From Gammaproteobacteria bacterium (GTDB lineage Bacteria; Pseudomonadota; Gammaproteobacteria; Eutrophobiales; Eutrophobiaceae): a stretch of DNA of 43,190 nt. Each line of letters starts with the position of its first letter. The first letter of the stretch is position 1. The DNA lies in contig JAJDUB010000058.1 in the NCBI GenBank assembly GCA_022826885.1, positions 1 to 43,190 of the forward strand, written 5' to 3'. Shown in pieces: positions 17,654-27,223 of this stretch. Made by a program: the position numbers and the translations under genes. The notes under the pieces were generated by a model. It saw only the letters and a program-made list of their open reading frames with translations, was not told where the DNA came from and did not search any database.

Positions 17654-18831
17654 CCGGCATCACCATCCTGGGATCGACCGGGAGTATAGGTTTGAGTACG
17701 CTGGATGTGATGTCCAGGCACCGGGACCTGTTTGAACCGGTTGCCCTCACGGCAAACACCAACGTCGAAGAGTTGCTCAGGCAATGCCTTGAATGGCGGC
17801 CGAAGTATGCGGTGATGGCAGATCCGGATTCGGCCTCCCGCCTGCGGGATGGACTGCGGCGCGAGGCGCCCGGTATCCGGATAATGTCGGGACCGGAAGG
17901 ATTGCAGGAAGTTGCCGGCTGCGCCGAGACGGATTATGTCATGGCGGCAATCGTCGGGGCTGCGGGCCTGCTTCCCACATTGGCTGCGGCTCGCGCCGGC
18001 AAGCGGGTATTGCTTGCCAACAAGGAAGCGCTGGTCATGTCCGGCAGGCTGTTCATGGACGCAGTGAAACAGAACGGCGCCCGCTTGCTGCCTATCGACA
18101 GTGAACACAATGCCATATTCCAATGCCTGCCCCCGGACTTCGACGGAAGTATGGAACGCGCCGGCGTAACCCGTATCATGCTGACCGCATCCGGCGGACC
18201 GTTCCGGACCAGGCGATTGCAGGAGTTGCGTGATGTGACGGCCGCTGAGGCCTGCGCGCATCCGAACTGGGATATGGGGAGAAAAATATCGGTGGATTCC
18301 GCTACCATGATGAATAAGGGACTGGAAGTGATCGAGGCCTGCTGGTTATTCGATGCCGGGGCGGACAATGTCGAAGTCGTCATCCATCCGGAGAGTATCG
18401 TGCATTCCCTGGTGGAGTATTCAGACGGCTCGGTGCTGGCGCAACTGGGAAACCCGGATATGCGCACGCCCATAGCGCACGCCATGGCGTGGCCCCGGCG
18501 TATTGAAGCCGGAGTAAAAAAGCTGAGCCTGTTCGATATATCAAAGTTGAATTTTGAAAAACCCGATCCTGACAGGTTTCCCTGCCTCGGACTGGCCAGG
18601 GAGGCATTGACCGAAGGCGGAACGGCTACCACCATCCTGAATGCCGCCAATGAAGTCGCGGTCGGGGAATTCCTGGGAAGCGGGATCAGGTTTACGGAGA
18701 TTGCGGAAGTAGTAAAACGAACACTGGATGGCGTTTCTGTGCAGCCTGCCGGTACCCTGGAACAGATCCTCAATGCGGATCAGCGCGCCAGAGATCACGC
18801 ACGGGAGCAGTGCCGGAGGCTGCAGCCCTGA
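17650..18831 (+). CDS. dxr: 1-deoxy-D-xylulose 5-phosphate reductoisomerase
   Basis: A 393-residue NADPH-dependent enzyme of the MEP isoprenoid pathway, which feeds UppS. I choose GTG 17650, overlapping the cdsA stop as GTGA, because the protein then begins directly with [11 protein letters not shown], the NADPH-binding loop; the longer frame from 17464 lies inside cdsA. Other motifs are [19 protein letters not shown] (metal ligands), T-A-S-G-G-P-F-R and [18 protein letters not shown]. The stop overlaps the rseP start by one base. Confidence 0.96.
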   Translation: MTGITILGSTGSIGLSTLDVMSRHRDLFEPVALTANTNVEELLRQCLEWRPKYAVMADPDSASRLRDGLRREAPGIRIMSGPEGLQEVAGCAETDYVMAAIVGAAGLLPTLAAARAGKRVLLANKEALVMSGRLFMDAVKQNGARLLPIDSEHNAIFQCLPPDFDGSMERAGVTRIMLTASGGPFRTRRLQELRDVTAAEACAHPNWDMGRKISVDSATMMNKGLEVIEACWLFDAGADNVEVVIHPESIVHSLVEYSDGSVLAQLGNPDMRTPIAHAMAWPRRIEAGVKKLSLFDISKLNFEKPDPDRFPCLGLAREALTEGGTATTILNAANEVAVGEFLGSGIRFTEIAEVVKRTLDGVSVQPAGTLEQILNADQRARDHAREQCRRLQP

Positions 18832-20198
18832 TGGCCGCATTGCAAATGATCTGTGCATTTATTGTGGCGCTGGGAGTCCTGATCACTTTCCATGAACTCG
18901 GGCATTTCCTGGTCGCCAGGCGCTGTGGCGTAAAAGTCCTGCAATTTTCGGTCGGTTTCGGCCGTCCGTTGTGGAGCCGGAAATACGGCCCCGACAATAC
19001 TGAATTTGTCATCGGCGCGTTTCCGCTGGGGGGTTACGTAAAAATGCTGGACGAGCGTGAGGGCTTCGTGGCCGGTACCGAACGCGCCAGGGCATTCAAT
19101 AACAAGTCGCTCGGTGAACGCGTCGCCATCGTAGCCGCCGGTCCGATATTCAACTTCATCTTCGCGGTCCTGGCCTACTGGATTGTATATATCATCGGGA
19201 TAACCGGTCTCAAACCCGTTATCGGTTCAGTGCAGGAAGGTTCACCTGCCGTACATGCGGGTTTTCAGGTGGATGATGAGATTACGGAAATTAACGGAAG
19301 GGCCACACCGACCTGGAATTCAGCGCTGGAACTGCTGGTCGCGGGCGTTATCGATCACAGTACCGCGGCAGTCAGGGTAAAGGATGTCCAAGGCCTTGAA
19401 CGGTTGCTGGCAGTAGAACTTTCGGCGATACCGATAGACTCCATGGCCGAAGGCAACCTGTTGAACCTGCTTGGTGTTGAGCCTGCGAGACCCTCGATTC
19501 CGGCAGTCATCGGCGCGGTCACCCAGCAGGGCGCCGCATGGCAGGCCGGCCTGGCGCAGGGCGACAGAATCGCAGCCGTGGACGGAGTTATCGTCAGGGA
19601 CTGGCAGCACTGGGTAGAGATTGTCAGGGCCGCGCCGGAGGTTCCTCTTTCCGTCAGCATTTCCAGGGCGGGGGAGGCCATGGAACTGACCATGACGCCG
19701 GAGGCGAAGGTCTCCGGGCAGGGAAGCATAATCGGCTTCATCGGGGCAGGCCTGGACCCCGGTTACGAGGTGGACCAATCCCTGTTTGCGACCGAATCCT
19801 ACCCGGCGCACACGGCGCTGGCAAAAGGGGCAGGGAAAACCCTTGATATGACAGTGGTAACCCTGCAGATACTCTGGCGCATGGTGACCGGCCAGGCGTC
19901 GCTGAAAAACCTGAGCGGCCCGGTGAGCATCGCCCAGTACGCGGGGCAGACCGCGCAATTGGGTATTGTCGCCTTCCTGGGCTTTCTGGCAATCGTCAGC
20001 ATCAGCCTGGCGATACTGAACCTGTTGCCTGTGCCGTTGCTGGACGGCGGACACCTGTTCTATTATTTCATAGAGTTTTTAAAAGGAAGCCCGGTGTCGG
20101 ATTCAACGCAGATGCTGGGCCAGCGCATCGGCCTGGTACTCTTGTTCAGCCTGATGGCCCTGGCCATTTTCAACGACCTGGTCAGACTCGCCGGCTGA
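18831..20198 (+). CDS. rseP: Site-2 metalloprotease RseP
   Basis: A 455-residue inner-membrane zinc protease. It cleaves the anti-sigma factor RseA after DegS (releasing sigma E) and removes remnant signal peptides. I choose ATG 18831 (TGATG junction with dxr), which puts H-E-L-G-H at residues 21-25 in the first transmembrane segment as usual. The third ligand is in N-L-L-P-V-P-L-L-D-G-G-H near the C-terminus, and two periplasmic PDZ domains occupy the middle (around 115-200 and 215-300). Sitting directly before bamA and skp, it belongs to the envelope-stress and outer-membrane assembly block. Confidence 0.95.
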   Translation: MAALQMICAFIVALGVLITFHELGHFLVARRCGVKVLQFSVGFGRPLWSRKYGPDNTEFVIGAFPLGGYVKMLDEREGFVAGTERARAFNNKSLGERVAIVAAGPIFNFIFAVLAYWIVYIIGITGLKPVIGSVQEGSPAVHAGFQVDDEITEINGRATPTWNSALELLVAGVIDHSTAAVRVKDVQGLERLLAVELSAIPIDSMAEGNLLNLLGVEPARPSIPAVIGAVTQQGAAWQAGLAQGDRIAAVDGVIVRDWQHWVEIVRAAPEVPLSVSISRAGEAMELTMTPEAKVSGQGSIIGFIGAGLDPGYEVDQSLFATESYPAHTALAKGAGKTLDMTVVTLQILWRMVTGQASLKNLSGPVSIAQYAGQTAQLGIVAFLGFLAIVSISLAILNLLPVPLLDGGHLFYYFIEFLKGSPVSDSTQMLGQRIGLVLLFSLMALAIFNDLVRLAG

Positions 20199-20203
20199 CC
20201 CTA

Positions 20204-20230
20204 TCTCTCCCGTCTCTCCCATCTCTCCAA
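20204..20230 (+). repeat. Three 9-base pyrimidine repeats before bamA
   Basis: Three tandem copies of TCTCTCC(C/A)(G/A) fill 20204-20230 in the 64-base rseP-bamA gap. They contain no ORF and no clear promoter. They might be a slippage-prone tract or an RNA-binding site; nothing in the sequence decides this. Confidence 0.5.
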
Positions 20231-20262
20231 GGTGATGGATTTGTCTGCGGGAGTGTTTTATC

Positions 20263-22599
20263 ATGATAAGCATGTTGCCGGAAAGATTAACAGCATACTA
20301 TTGCAAATCTGTATTGACGGCGCTGCTGTTCGCCGCCGTGGCTCATGGGCTTGCGGCGCAGGAATTCATAATCGAGGATATCCGGGTGGAAGGATTGCAG
20401 CGTCTCACCCCGGGAACCGTATTCAACTACCTGCCGCTTGAAGTGGGTGACTCTTTCACTCCCGAAGTGTCCTCTGAAGCGGTCAGCGCCCTGTTCAAGA
20501 CAGGCTTCTTCGATGATGTGCAACTCAAGAGGGACGGCAACGTCCTGGTTATCGTTCTCAAGGAACGGGCGGCGATAGGCAGCATTGAAATCAGCGGCAA
20601 CAAGGATATTAAAACTGAAGACCTGCTGGATGGACTGAACCAGATCGGCTTCGCCCAAGGGCGGGTATTCGACCAGTCGCAACTGGACGGGCTGGAGCGC
20701 GAACTGCGCAGGCAATATTTTTCCGCCGGCAAGTATGCCGTGAATATCAACTCTGAAGTGACTCCCCTGTCCAATAACAGGGTTGCGGTGTCTATCGATA
20801 TATCGGAGGGGAAAGCGGCGCGCATCAAGCAGATCAATATCGTCGGCAACCGGTCCTACAGGGAAGAAGATTTGACGGATGAATTTGAATTGTCCAGTCC
20901 TACCCTGCTCTCCTTTTTTACCAAGGACGACCAGTATTCGCGCCAGAAATTATCGGGCGACCTGGAAACCCTGCGTTCGTTTTACCTGGACCGGGGTTAC
21001 GTGAACTTCAGTATCGACTCCACCCAGGTTTCCATCACGCCGGACAAGAAGGATATTTACATCACGATCAACATCACCGAGGGCGGGCAGTATACGGTAT
21101 CCGGGGTAAAGCTGGCAGGCGAGTTCATTCTTCCGGAACAGCAATTGTATAACCTCATCAGCGTGACGCAGGGCAGCCTGTTCTCCCGCAAACAGGTGAC
21201 CGACAGCAGCGAGCGCATGACGGAACGCCTGGGTGGCTCAGGCTATGCCTTTGCCAATGTCAATTCCATACCCGATATCGATGAAGATGACAATACGGTT
21301 GAAGTCACGTTTTTTGTTGATCCCGGTAAACGGGTATACGTACGGAGGATCAATTTTTCCGGCAACACCAGGACCAGGGATGAGGTTTTGAGGCGGGAAA
21401 TGCGCCAGCATGAAGGCGGCTGGATCTCCACCCCCAAGGTGGAGCGGGGCAAGATCAGGCTGCAGCGACTGGGCTTTTTCGAAGAAGTCAACGTGGAGAC
21501 CCCGGCCGTGGCAGGTTCCGCGGACCAGGTTGACGTCAACTATACGGTAACCGAAAAGCCGTTCGGCAACTTTCTGGCCGGCCTGGGCTTTTCCCAGAAC
21601 CAGGGCCTGATATTCCAGACCAGCATCACCCAGGACAACTTCCTGGGTTCCGGGAAACGCATACAGTTCGCGTTCAACAACAGCGACATCAATCGCAGGT
21701 TCGCCCTGGGTTACGTGAATCCTTACTATACCGTTGACGGCATAAGCCGCGGCTTCAACGTAAATTACCAGGAAACCGAGGCTTATGACGCGAACATCAC
21801 CGCGTTCGACAGCCGGGTCATAGGCGCAGGAGTCAGTTTCGGCGTTCCGGTGACTGAATACAACTTCATCAGCACAGCATTCGGTTATGAAAACACCAGG
21901 TTGTCCGAAGACCGGTTCTTTGCGGAGCAGGTCAGGGATTTTATTGAGAGGGAAGGTAATAAATTCGATATCCTGAGGCTTTCTGCGGCATTTTCCTACG
22001 ATACCCGCAACCGGGCGATATTGCCGACCCGGGGCATCCAGCACCGTTTCAGTACGGAAATGGCGGTTCCCTCATTCGGCAACTCTCTCGAGTTTTTCAA
22101 GGTCGGATACCGGACCCAGTGGTATCATCCTGTCCTGCGCGAATTCATATTTACCGTCAAGGGTGATTTCGGATATGGAAACGGTTTGTTCGGCACTAAG
22201 GAACTCCCGTTTTTTGAAAATTTCTATGCCGGCGGGCCGAGGTCGGTGCGCGGTTACGAGGAAAACACCCTCGGCCCGAAAGACACCCCGGTGCTGGGAG
22301 GGACAAGGCGGCGGCCCCTGGGCGGTAATATCAAGGTGGTCGGCGGGGCGGAAATGATTTTTCCCCTGCCTTTTCTCAAGGAATTCAAGCAGGTCAGGTT
22401 TGCCGCGTTTTTTGACGGCGGCAACGTTTATTCCAGCGATGAATCATTCGAATTCAGCGAACTCAGGTATTCTACGGGTTTGAGCGGCATCTGGATCTCA
22501 CCTTTTGGCCTGGTAAGTGTTAGTATAGCCAGACCCATTGGAGACAAGGAAGGCGATGAGACACAACCGTTCCAGTTTACTTTTGGTTCAACATTTTAG
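20263..22599 (+). CDS. bamA: Outer membrane protein assembly factor BamA
   Basis: A 778-residue Omp85 protein that inserts beta-barrels into the outer membrane. A signal peptide (cleavage near G-L-A-A-Q-E) is followed by five POTRA domains (about 32-430; I-I-E-D-I-R-V-E-G-L-Q-R opens the first). The 16-strand barrel contains the L6 loop motif S-V-R-G-Y-E-E-N (the usual R-G-F is R-G-Y here), and the chain ends F-T-F-G-S-T-F with the terminal Phe BAM signal. The start could also be Met4 (20272). It is followed by skp, which delivers unfolded barrels to it. Confidence 0.96.
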   Translation: MISMLPERLTAYYCKSVLTALLFAAVAHGLAAQEFIIEDIRVEGLQRLTPGTVFNYLPLEVGDSFTPEVSSEAVSALFKTGFFDDVQLKRDGNVLVIVLKERAAIGSIEISGNKDIKTEDLLDGLNQIGFAQGRVFDQSQLDGLERELRRQYFSAGKYAVNINSEVTPLSNNRVAVSIDISEGKAARIKQINIVGNRSYREEDLTDEFELSSPTLLSFFTKDDQYSRQKLSGDLETLRSFYLDRGYVNFSIDSTQVSITPDKKDIYITINITEGGQYTVSGVKLAGEFILPEQQLYNLISVTQGSLFSRKQVTDSSERMTERLGGSGYAFANVNSIPDIDEDDNTVEVTFFVDPGKRVYVRRINFSGNTRTRDEVLRREMRQHEGGWISTPKVERGKIRLQRLGFFEEVNVETPAVAGSADQVDVNYTVTEKPFGNFLAGLGFSQNQGLIFQTSITQDNFLGSGKRIQFAFNNSDINRRFALGYVNPYYTVDGISRGFNVNYQETEAYDANITAFDSRVIGAGVSFGVPVTEYNFISTAFGYENTRLSEDRFFAEQVRDFIEREGNKFDILRLSAAFSYDTRNRAILPTRGIQHRFSTEMAVPSFGNSLEFFKVGYRTQWYHPVLREFIFTVKGDFGYGNGLFGTKELPFFENFYAGGPRSVRGYEENTLGPKDTPVLGGTRRRPLGGNIKVVGGAEMIFPLPFLKEFKQVRFAAFFDGGNVYSSDESFEFSELRYSTGLSGIWISPFGLVSVSIARPIGDKEGDETQPFQFTFGSTF

Positions 22600-22642
22600 A
22601 GAATAATAATTAAAACTTACTTAATATGATTTATAGGAGTCT

Positions 22643-23185
22643 ATGATCGCTATGAGGCTTACCTGTTTCCTGATATGTTTTTTCACTGCCGGCATTATTC
22701 CCCAGGTGATTGCCGAGGATTACAAGATCGGCGCCGTCAATGCCATACGCATCCTGGAACAATCGCCCCAGGCCGAGAGGATGCGCAGCCTGCTTGAGAA
22801 AGAGTTTGCCCCGCGGGACCGGGAACTGGTGGAGGCACAGAAAGGATTAAAGGAAATGGAAGACAGACTGACCAAGGATGCCCCGATCATGAGTGAGGCG
22901 GAACGGAGTAAACTGGAGCGGGACATCGTCAATGAACGGCGTGACCTTAAACGCAACCAGGATGAGTTCCGCGAAGACCTGACCTTCCGCAGAAACGAGG
23001 AAATTGCCAAAATCCAGAAAGATATCGTCGATGCCATCAATACGATCGCCAGGGAAAACGGTTTCGACATGATATTGAATGAAGGCGTGATTTACGCCAG
23101 CCCGAAAGTGGATATATCGCAGCTTGTCATAGATCAGTTGAAGAAAGAAAATGATTCGGGGAAAGACGTTGAAGGAGCTGAATGA
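22643..23185 (+). CDS. skp: Periplasmic chaperone Skp (OmpH family)
   Basis: A 180-residue exported protein with a signal peptide (ends V-I-A-E-D). The OmpH start I-G-A-V-N-A-I-R-I-L-E-Q-S-P leads into long charged helices (about 45-140, coiled-coil tentacles) and a closing strand region V-I-Y-A-S-P-K-V-D-I-S. Skp trimers cage unfolded outer-membrane proteins on their way to BamA. Start alternatives are ATG 22643 and the Met three codons later. It lies 44 bases after bamA, with an AGGAG-type site before the start. Confidence 0.93.
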   Translation: MIAMRLTCFLICFFTAGIIPQVIAEDYKIGAVNAIRILEQSPQAERMRSLLEKEFAPRDRELVEAQKGLKEMEDRLTKDAPIMSEAERSKLERDIVNERRDLKRNQDEFREDLTFRRNEEIAKIQKDIVDAINTIARENGFDMILNEGVIYASPKVDISQLVIDQLKKENDSGKDVEGAE

Positions 23186-23200
23186 CGGCTTGCAGTTTTT

Positions 23201-24217
23201 ATGACGGCGACCTTGGGAGAAATTGCCGCAACAATTGACGCGGAACTTCGAGGCGACCCTGCCTACAGGATAACCAATGTTGCCAGCCTGCATAATGCAA
23301 GCCCCGGCGACCTGACATTCTATGCCAATAAACGCTATAAGGACGATCTGGAGGCGACCCGCGCCGGCGCAGTGATGCTGGCCGAGGCGGATGCGGCGGC
23401 CTGTCCCACGGCGAGTTTGATCACGGACAATCCCTACCTTGCTTACGCGAAAGCGGCAAGGTTCCTGAATCCCGCTCCGAAATTTGCGGCTGGGATTCAC
23501 ACGACTGCGGTAATCGAAGCAGGCACGGATATCGCAGCAGGTGTTTTCATCGGCGCCAATACGGTGATCGGCCGTAATGCCATCGTAGGCCCGCGTACTT
23601 ATATCGGCCCGGCCTGCGTTGTCGAGGCAGATGTTAAAATCGGCAGCCACTGCCATATCCATTCACGCGTGAGCCTTATGGAACGGGTTGAAATCGGTAA
23701 GCGGGTATTGATTCATCCTGGTGTCGTTATCGGGGCGGATGGTTATGGTATAGCCAATGACTCCGGTCGCTGGCTGAAAATTCCGCAACTCGGCAGTGTG
23801 CTCATCGGGGATGATGTTGAAATAGGCGCCAACACGACAATTGACAGGGGCGCCATCGAAAATACGGTAATAGAGGCCGGGGTGAAAATCGATAACCAGG
23901 TGCAGATTGGTCATAATGTCCAGGTTGGAGAGCATACTGCCATTGCCGGGGCCGCAGTAGTGGCCGGCAGTGTAACAATCGGTCGCAGGTGCATGATCGG
24001 CGGCGCCAGCGCCATTACCGGCCATATCGAGATTGCCGACGATGTCGTCCTGACCGGCATGTCCGGCGTATCGAACAGCATCAGGCAGGCCGGTGTCTAC
24101 TCTTCCGGGGTGCCGGTAACGGATAATATGACCTGGCGCAGGAACATGGTCAGGTTCAAGCGCCTGGACGAACTGGCAAGAAGGGTCTCTGCATTGGAAA
24201 AAACCACAAAGAAATAA
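23201..24217 (+). CDS. lpxD: UDP-3-O-(3-hydroxyacyl)glucosamine N-acyltransferase LpxD
   Basis: A 338-residue left-handed beta-helix enzyme performing the second acylation of lipid A synthesis. The N-terminal uridine-binding domain (A-S-L-H-N-A-S-P-G-D-L-T-F, about 28-40) precedes about ten hexapeptide repeats. The catalytic His region is in V-Q-I-G-H-N-V-Q-V-G, and G-V-V-I-G-A-D-G-Y-G lies between. The C-terminal helix is R-L-D-E-L-A-R-R-V. Its place in skp-lpxD-fabZ-lpxA-lpxB is the standard order. Confidence 0.96.
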   Translation: MTATLGEIAATIDAELRGDPAYRITNVASLHNASPGDLTFYANKRYKDDLEATRAGAVMLAEADAAACPTASLITDNPYLAYAKAARFLNPAPKFAAGIHTTAVIEAGTDIAAGVFIGANTVIGRNAIVGPRTYIGPACVVEADVKIGSHCHIHSRVSLMERVEIGKRVLIHPGVVIGADGYGIANDSGRWLKIPQLGSVLIGDDVEIGANTTIDRGAIENTVIEAGVKIDNQVQIGHNVQVGEHTAIAGAAVVAGSVTIGRRCMIGGASAITGHIEIADDVVLTGMSGVSNSIRQAGVYSSGVPVTDNMTWRRNMVRFKRLDELARRVSALEKTTKK

Positions 24218-24246
24218 CATACTGTATACGTACGAATCAGGTTTAT

Positions 24247-24702
24247 GTGACTATGCCGGAACTGGATATTGAGCAGATAAAACAAGCGCTGCCGCACCGT
24301 TATCCCATGCTGCTGCTGGATAAGGTGGCGGATTACGAACCCGGCGTGTCCCTGACCGCGATTAAGAACGTCACTGTCAACGAACCGTTTTTCCAGGGGC
24401 ATTTTCCCCAGCAGCCAATCATGCCGGGTGTCTTTATCATCGAGGCAATGGCCCAGGCCTCTGCGATACTTGGATTGTTGTCGGCAGAAGGGAGCGATCA
24501 CTGGAACAAGTTGTATTACCTGGTAGGAGTTGACAAGGCCAGGTTCAGAAAAACCGTCGGGCCGGGGGATCAACTGGTGATCGAAGTCAGGTTCGTTGCG
24601 TTGCGAAGAAATATCTGGCGCTTTTCCTGTGTTGCTAAAGTCGATGACGCGGTCGTAGCCGACTCGGATTTATTAACTACTATTTCGGACAGGGAGACTT
24701 GA
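24247..24702 (+). CDS. fabZ: 3-hydroxyacyl-[acyl-carrier-protein] dehydratase FabZ
   Basis: A 151-residue hot-dog-fold enzyme that dehydrates 3-hydroxyacyl-ACP in fatty acid synthesis and competes with LpxA/LpxD for the same pool. Motifs are [13 protein letters not shown] and [12 protein letters not shown] with the catalytic His, then I-E-A-M-A-Q with the catalytic Glu. The start may be GTG 24247 (AGG five bases upstream) or ATG 24253, two codons later. It overlaps lpxA by four bases (TTGA). Confidence 0.95.
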   Translation: MTMPELDIEQIKQALPHRYPMLLLDKVADYEPGVSLTAIKNVTVNEPFFQGHFPQQPIMPGVFIIEAMAQASAILGLLSAEGSDHWNKLYYLVGVDKARFRKTVGPGDQLVIEVRFVALRRNIWRFSCVAKVDDAVVADSDLLTTISDRET

Positions 24703-25472
24703 TCGACCCCACTGCGAAAGTGCACCCCGGCGCCGGGATTGGGAGCGGGGTCAGTATCGGCGCTTATGCCGTTATCGGGGACCAGGTCCGAATTGCCGAC
24801 AACTGTGTTATCGGGCCGCATGTGGTTGTCAAAGGCCCTACCCGGATAGGAGAATCAACCAGGATATCCCAGTTCTCGTCAATCGGGGATGATCCCCAGG
24901 ACAAGAAATACCGGGGTGAGGCAGAATCCTTTCTGGAGATTGGTTCCAATAATGTTATCAGGGAGTTCTGCAGTATTAACCGCGGGACGGCACAGGGTGG
25001 AGGCGTTACCCGGGTGGGAAACGGCAACTGGATCATGGCGTATGTGCATATTGCCCATGATTGCCAGGTGGGGAACAACACAATCTTCGCCAATAATGCC
25101 ACCCTGGCCGGTCATGTGCATATCGATGATCATGCCATTCTGGGCGGGTTTACCGGCGTACACCAGTTTTGCCGGGTCGGGTGCTACAGTATTTCCGCCA
25201 TTGCTTCCATAATCCTGAAAGATGTACCTCCGTACCTGATGGTATCCGGCAACAGCGCAAAACCAGGCGGCCTTAACAGGGTGGGACTCAAGCGCAACGG
25301 GTTTTCCGACAGTTCGGTTGAAGCGCTCAGGAAGGCTTACCGCATCGTCTATCGCGAAGGGCTGTTGTTGAAAAATGCCCTGAAAAAACTGCGTGCGCTT
25401 GCCGATGAGAGCGAGGAAGTGGCGCTGTTCACCCGGTTCATCGAGCAATCCGGGCGCGGGATTGTGAGATGA
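24699..25472 (+). CDS. lpxA: Acyl-ACP-UDP-N-acetylglucosamine O-acyltransferase LpxA
   Basis: A 257-residue trimeric beta-helix enzyme for the first step of lipid A synthesis. It starts with TTG overlapping the fabZ stop, opening [10 protein letters not shown]. Hexapeptide repeats follow, with M-A-Y-V-H-I-A-H-D-C (catalytic His), then G-F-T-G-V-H-Q-F, and a helical C-terminal domain (G-L-N-R-V-G-L-K-R-N-G-F). Length and motifs are normal. TTG starts here and in pyrH suggest that weak initiation helps balance the levels of these enzymes. Confidence 0.96.
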   Translation: MIDPTAKVHPGAGIGSGVSIGAYAVIGDQVRIADNCVIGPHVVVKGPTRIGESTRISQFSSIGDDPQDKKYRGEAESFLEIGSNNVIREFCSINRGTAQGGGVTRVGNGNWIMAYVHIAHDCQVGNNTIFANNATLAGHVHIDDHAILGGFTGVHQFCRVGCYSISAIASIILKDVPPYLMVSGNSAKPGGLNRVGLKRNGFSDSSVEALRKAYRIVYREGLLLKNALKKLRALADESEEVALFTRFIEQSGRGIVR

Positions 25473-25482
25473 TTGGACTGAA

Positions 25483-26643
25483 GTGAAAATCGGAATTGTA
25501 GCGGGTGAACCTTCTGGAGACTTCCTTGCCTCGGAGCTGATCAAGGATATAAGGCAATATCACCCGGATGCCAGGGTGACCGGCATAGGCGGACCGAACC
25601 TGCGCGCAGCAGGTTGCGATATCCTGTTTCCGATGGAAAAACTGGCAGTTATGGGACTGGTTGAGGTGCTCGGGAAAGTGCGGGAGTTGAGCGCCATGCG
25701 GACCAGGCTTGCAGAACACTTCATCCGGGAGCGGCCGGATGTGTTTATCGGAGTAGACTCGCCTGACTTCAATCTTGGCCTGGAACGGACGTTGCGCAAC
25801 GCCGGTGTAAAAACCATCCATTACGTCTGTCCTACGGTATGGGCATGGCGTCCCTGGCGGGTGCGGAAAATCAGGCAGGCCGCGCAACTCGTGTTATGTA
25901 TCTTTCCGTTCGAGGAGGAATTTTTACTCAGGCGCGGGGTTCCGGCCAGGTACGTGGGACACCCCCTGGCAGGAAAGGTGGACACTCAACCGGATAGGGA
26001 AAGCGCCCGCCGGCGCCTGGACCTGCCTCCCGACTGTTTGACGGTTGCCATCCTGCCCGGCAGCAGGCATGGGGAGCTTGACAGGCTTACCGGTCCTTTC
26101 CTGGATTCGGCTGCCTGGCTGGCCGGGCGCCATGACGGGGCCAGGTTTATAACCAATGCGGTGAATGATGGCGCAGAGAGGCATTTGCGCGCAGCAGCCG
26201 AAAGCAGGGGTTTGCAGTTAAAAATAGTGAAAGACAGCATTGCGGACACATTGGCGGCCGCCAGTGTTGCGCTGGTCGCTTCAGGCACCGTTACACTGGA
26301 GGCGATGCTGTACAAGACTCCCATGGTAGTGGCTTACAGAATGCATTACCTGAGCTATTGGGTCGTGCGGGCCCTGCTCAAGGTAAAATACGTATCCCTG
26401 CCCAACCTGCTGGCCGGGCAGAGGCTTGTGCCCGAGTATTTTCAGTCGGACTGCCGTGCGGAAGTCCTCGCTCCGGCATTGCAATACTGGCTGGACCATC
26501 CGGGTGAAGTACAATCATTATCCCGCCGTTTCACGGACCTGCATGTCTCATTGCAGGCAGCCGAAGCGAGCGCGGCGCAAGCCGTCCTGGACCTGCTCGA
26601 AGCACAAGGACCACAGGGAACACAGACTGTGGCAAATATCTGA
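25483..26643 (+). CDS. lpxB: Lipid-A-disaccharide synthase LpxB
   Basis: A 386-residue GT19 glycosyltransferase joining UDP-diacylglucosamine and lipid X into the lipid A disaccharide at the inner membrane. It begins with GTG 25483 as [12 protein letters not shown]. Further motifs are [18 protein letters not shown] and L-P-G-S-R-H-G-E. The stop overlaps the rnhB start by one base (TGATG). Confidence 0.96.
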   Translation: MKIGIVAGEPSGDFLASELIKDIRQYHPDARVTGIGGPNLRAAGCDILFPMEKLAVMGLVEVLGKVRELSAMRTRLAEHFIRERPDVFIGVDSPDFNLGLERTLRNAGVKTIHYVCPTVWAWRPWRVRKIRQAAQLVLCIFPFEEEFLLRRGVPARYVGHPLAGKVDTQPDRESARRRLDLPPDCLTVAILPGSRHGELDRLTGPFLDSAAWLAGRHDGARFITNAVNDGAERHLRAAAESRGLQLKIVKDSIADTLAAASVALVASGTVTLEAMLYKTPMVVAYRMHYLSYWVVRALLKVKYVSLPNLLAGQRLVPEYFQSDCRAEVLAPALQYWLDHPGEVQSLSRRFTDLHVSLQAAEASAAQAVLDLLEAQGPQGTQTVANI

Positions 26644-27215
26644 TGCAGGGTCTGCAACTGGTGGCAGGCGTCGATGAAGCGGGGCGGGGACCCCTGGCGG
26701 GACCGGTGATTGCGGCCGCAGTGATCCTGGACCAAACGGACATGATTGCCGGGTTGGCCGATTCCAAGACAATACCGGAACGGCGCAGGGAACAACTGGC
26801 GGCGCTTATCCGGGAAAAGGCGCTGGCCTGTTCAATAGGCCGCGCCGGCCACGAGGAGATTGACCGGTTGAATATACTGAACGCGACACTGCTGGCCATG
26901 CAACGGGCAATCCGGGGGTTAAGCATAAAACCTGACCGGGTGCTGGTTGACGGCAATCGCTGCCCCGATACCGAATACCCGGTAAGCGCCATCGTAAAAG
27001 GCGACCGGACCGAGGCATGTATCAGCGCCGCCTCAATCCTGGCGAAGGTTTGGCGGGATCGGGAAATGCGGGAGATGGATCGGAAATACCCGGGCTACGG
27101 CTTTGCCCGGCACAAGGGTTATCCGACCAGGCAGCATATCCTGGCGTTGTCCGAAAACGGGCTGTGTCCAATTCACCGGCGCAGTTTCGCCCCGGTTCAG
27201 AGATCAATGATATAA
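26643..27215 (+). CDS. rnhB: Ribonuclease HII
   Basis: A 190-residue RNase H2-type nuclease that removes single ribonucleotides and RNA primers from DNA. The opening [16 protein letters not shown] has the catalytic Asp11 and Glu12. V-L-V-D-G-N-R supplies another acidic ligand, and the next acidic residue follows in the K-V-W-R-D-R-E-M region. It sits between lpxB and dnaE as in many gammaproteobacteria; the short gap to dnaE (8 bases) suggests cotranscription. Confidence 0.95.
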   Translation: MQGLQLVAGVDEAGRGPLAGPVIAAAVILDQTDMIAGLADSKTIPERRREQLAALIREKALACSIGRAGHEEIDRLNILNATLLAMQRAIRGLSIKPDRVLVDGNRCPDTEYPVSAIVKGDRTEACISAASILAKVWRDREMREMDRKYPGYGFARHKGYPTRQHILALSENGLCPIHRRSFAPVQRSMI

Positions 27216-27223
27216 CACCTCCA

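Noticed and set aside
27017..27223. Longer N-terminus for DnaE
   Set aside because: It overlaps rnhB in another frame and the PHP domain begins naturally after ATG 27224.
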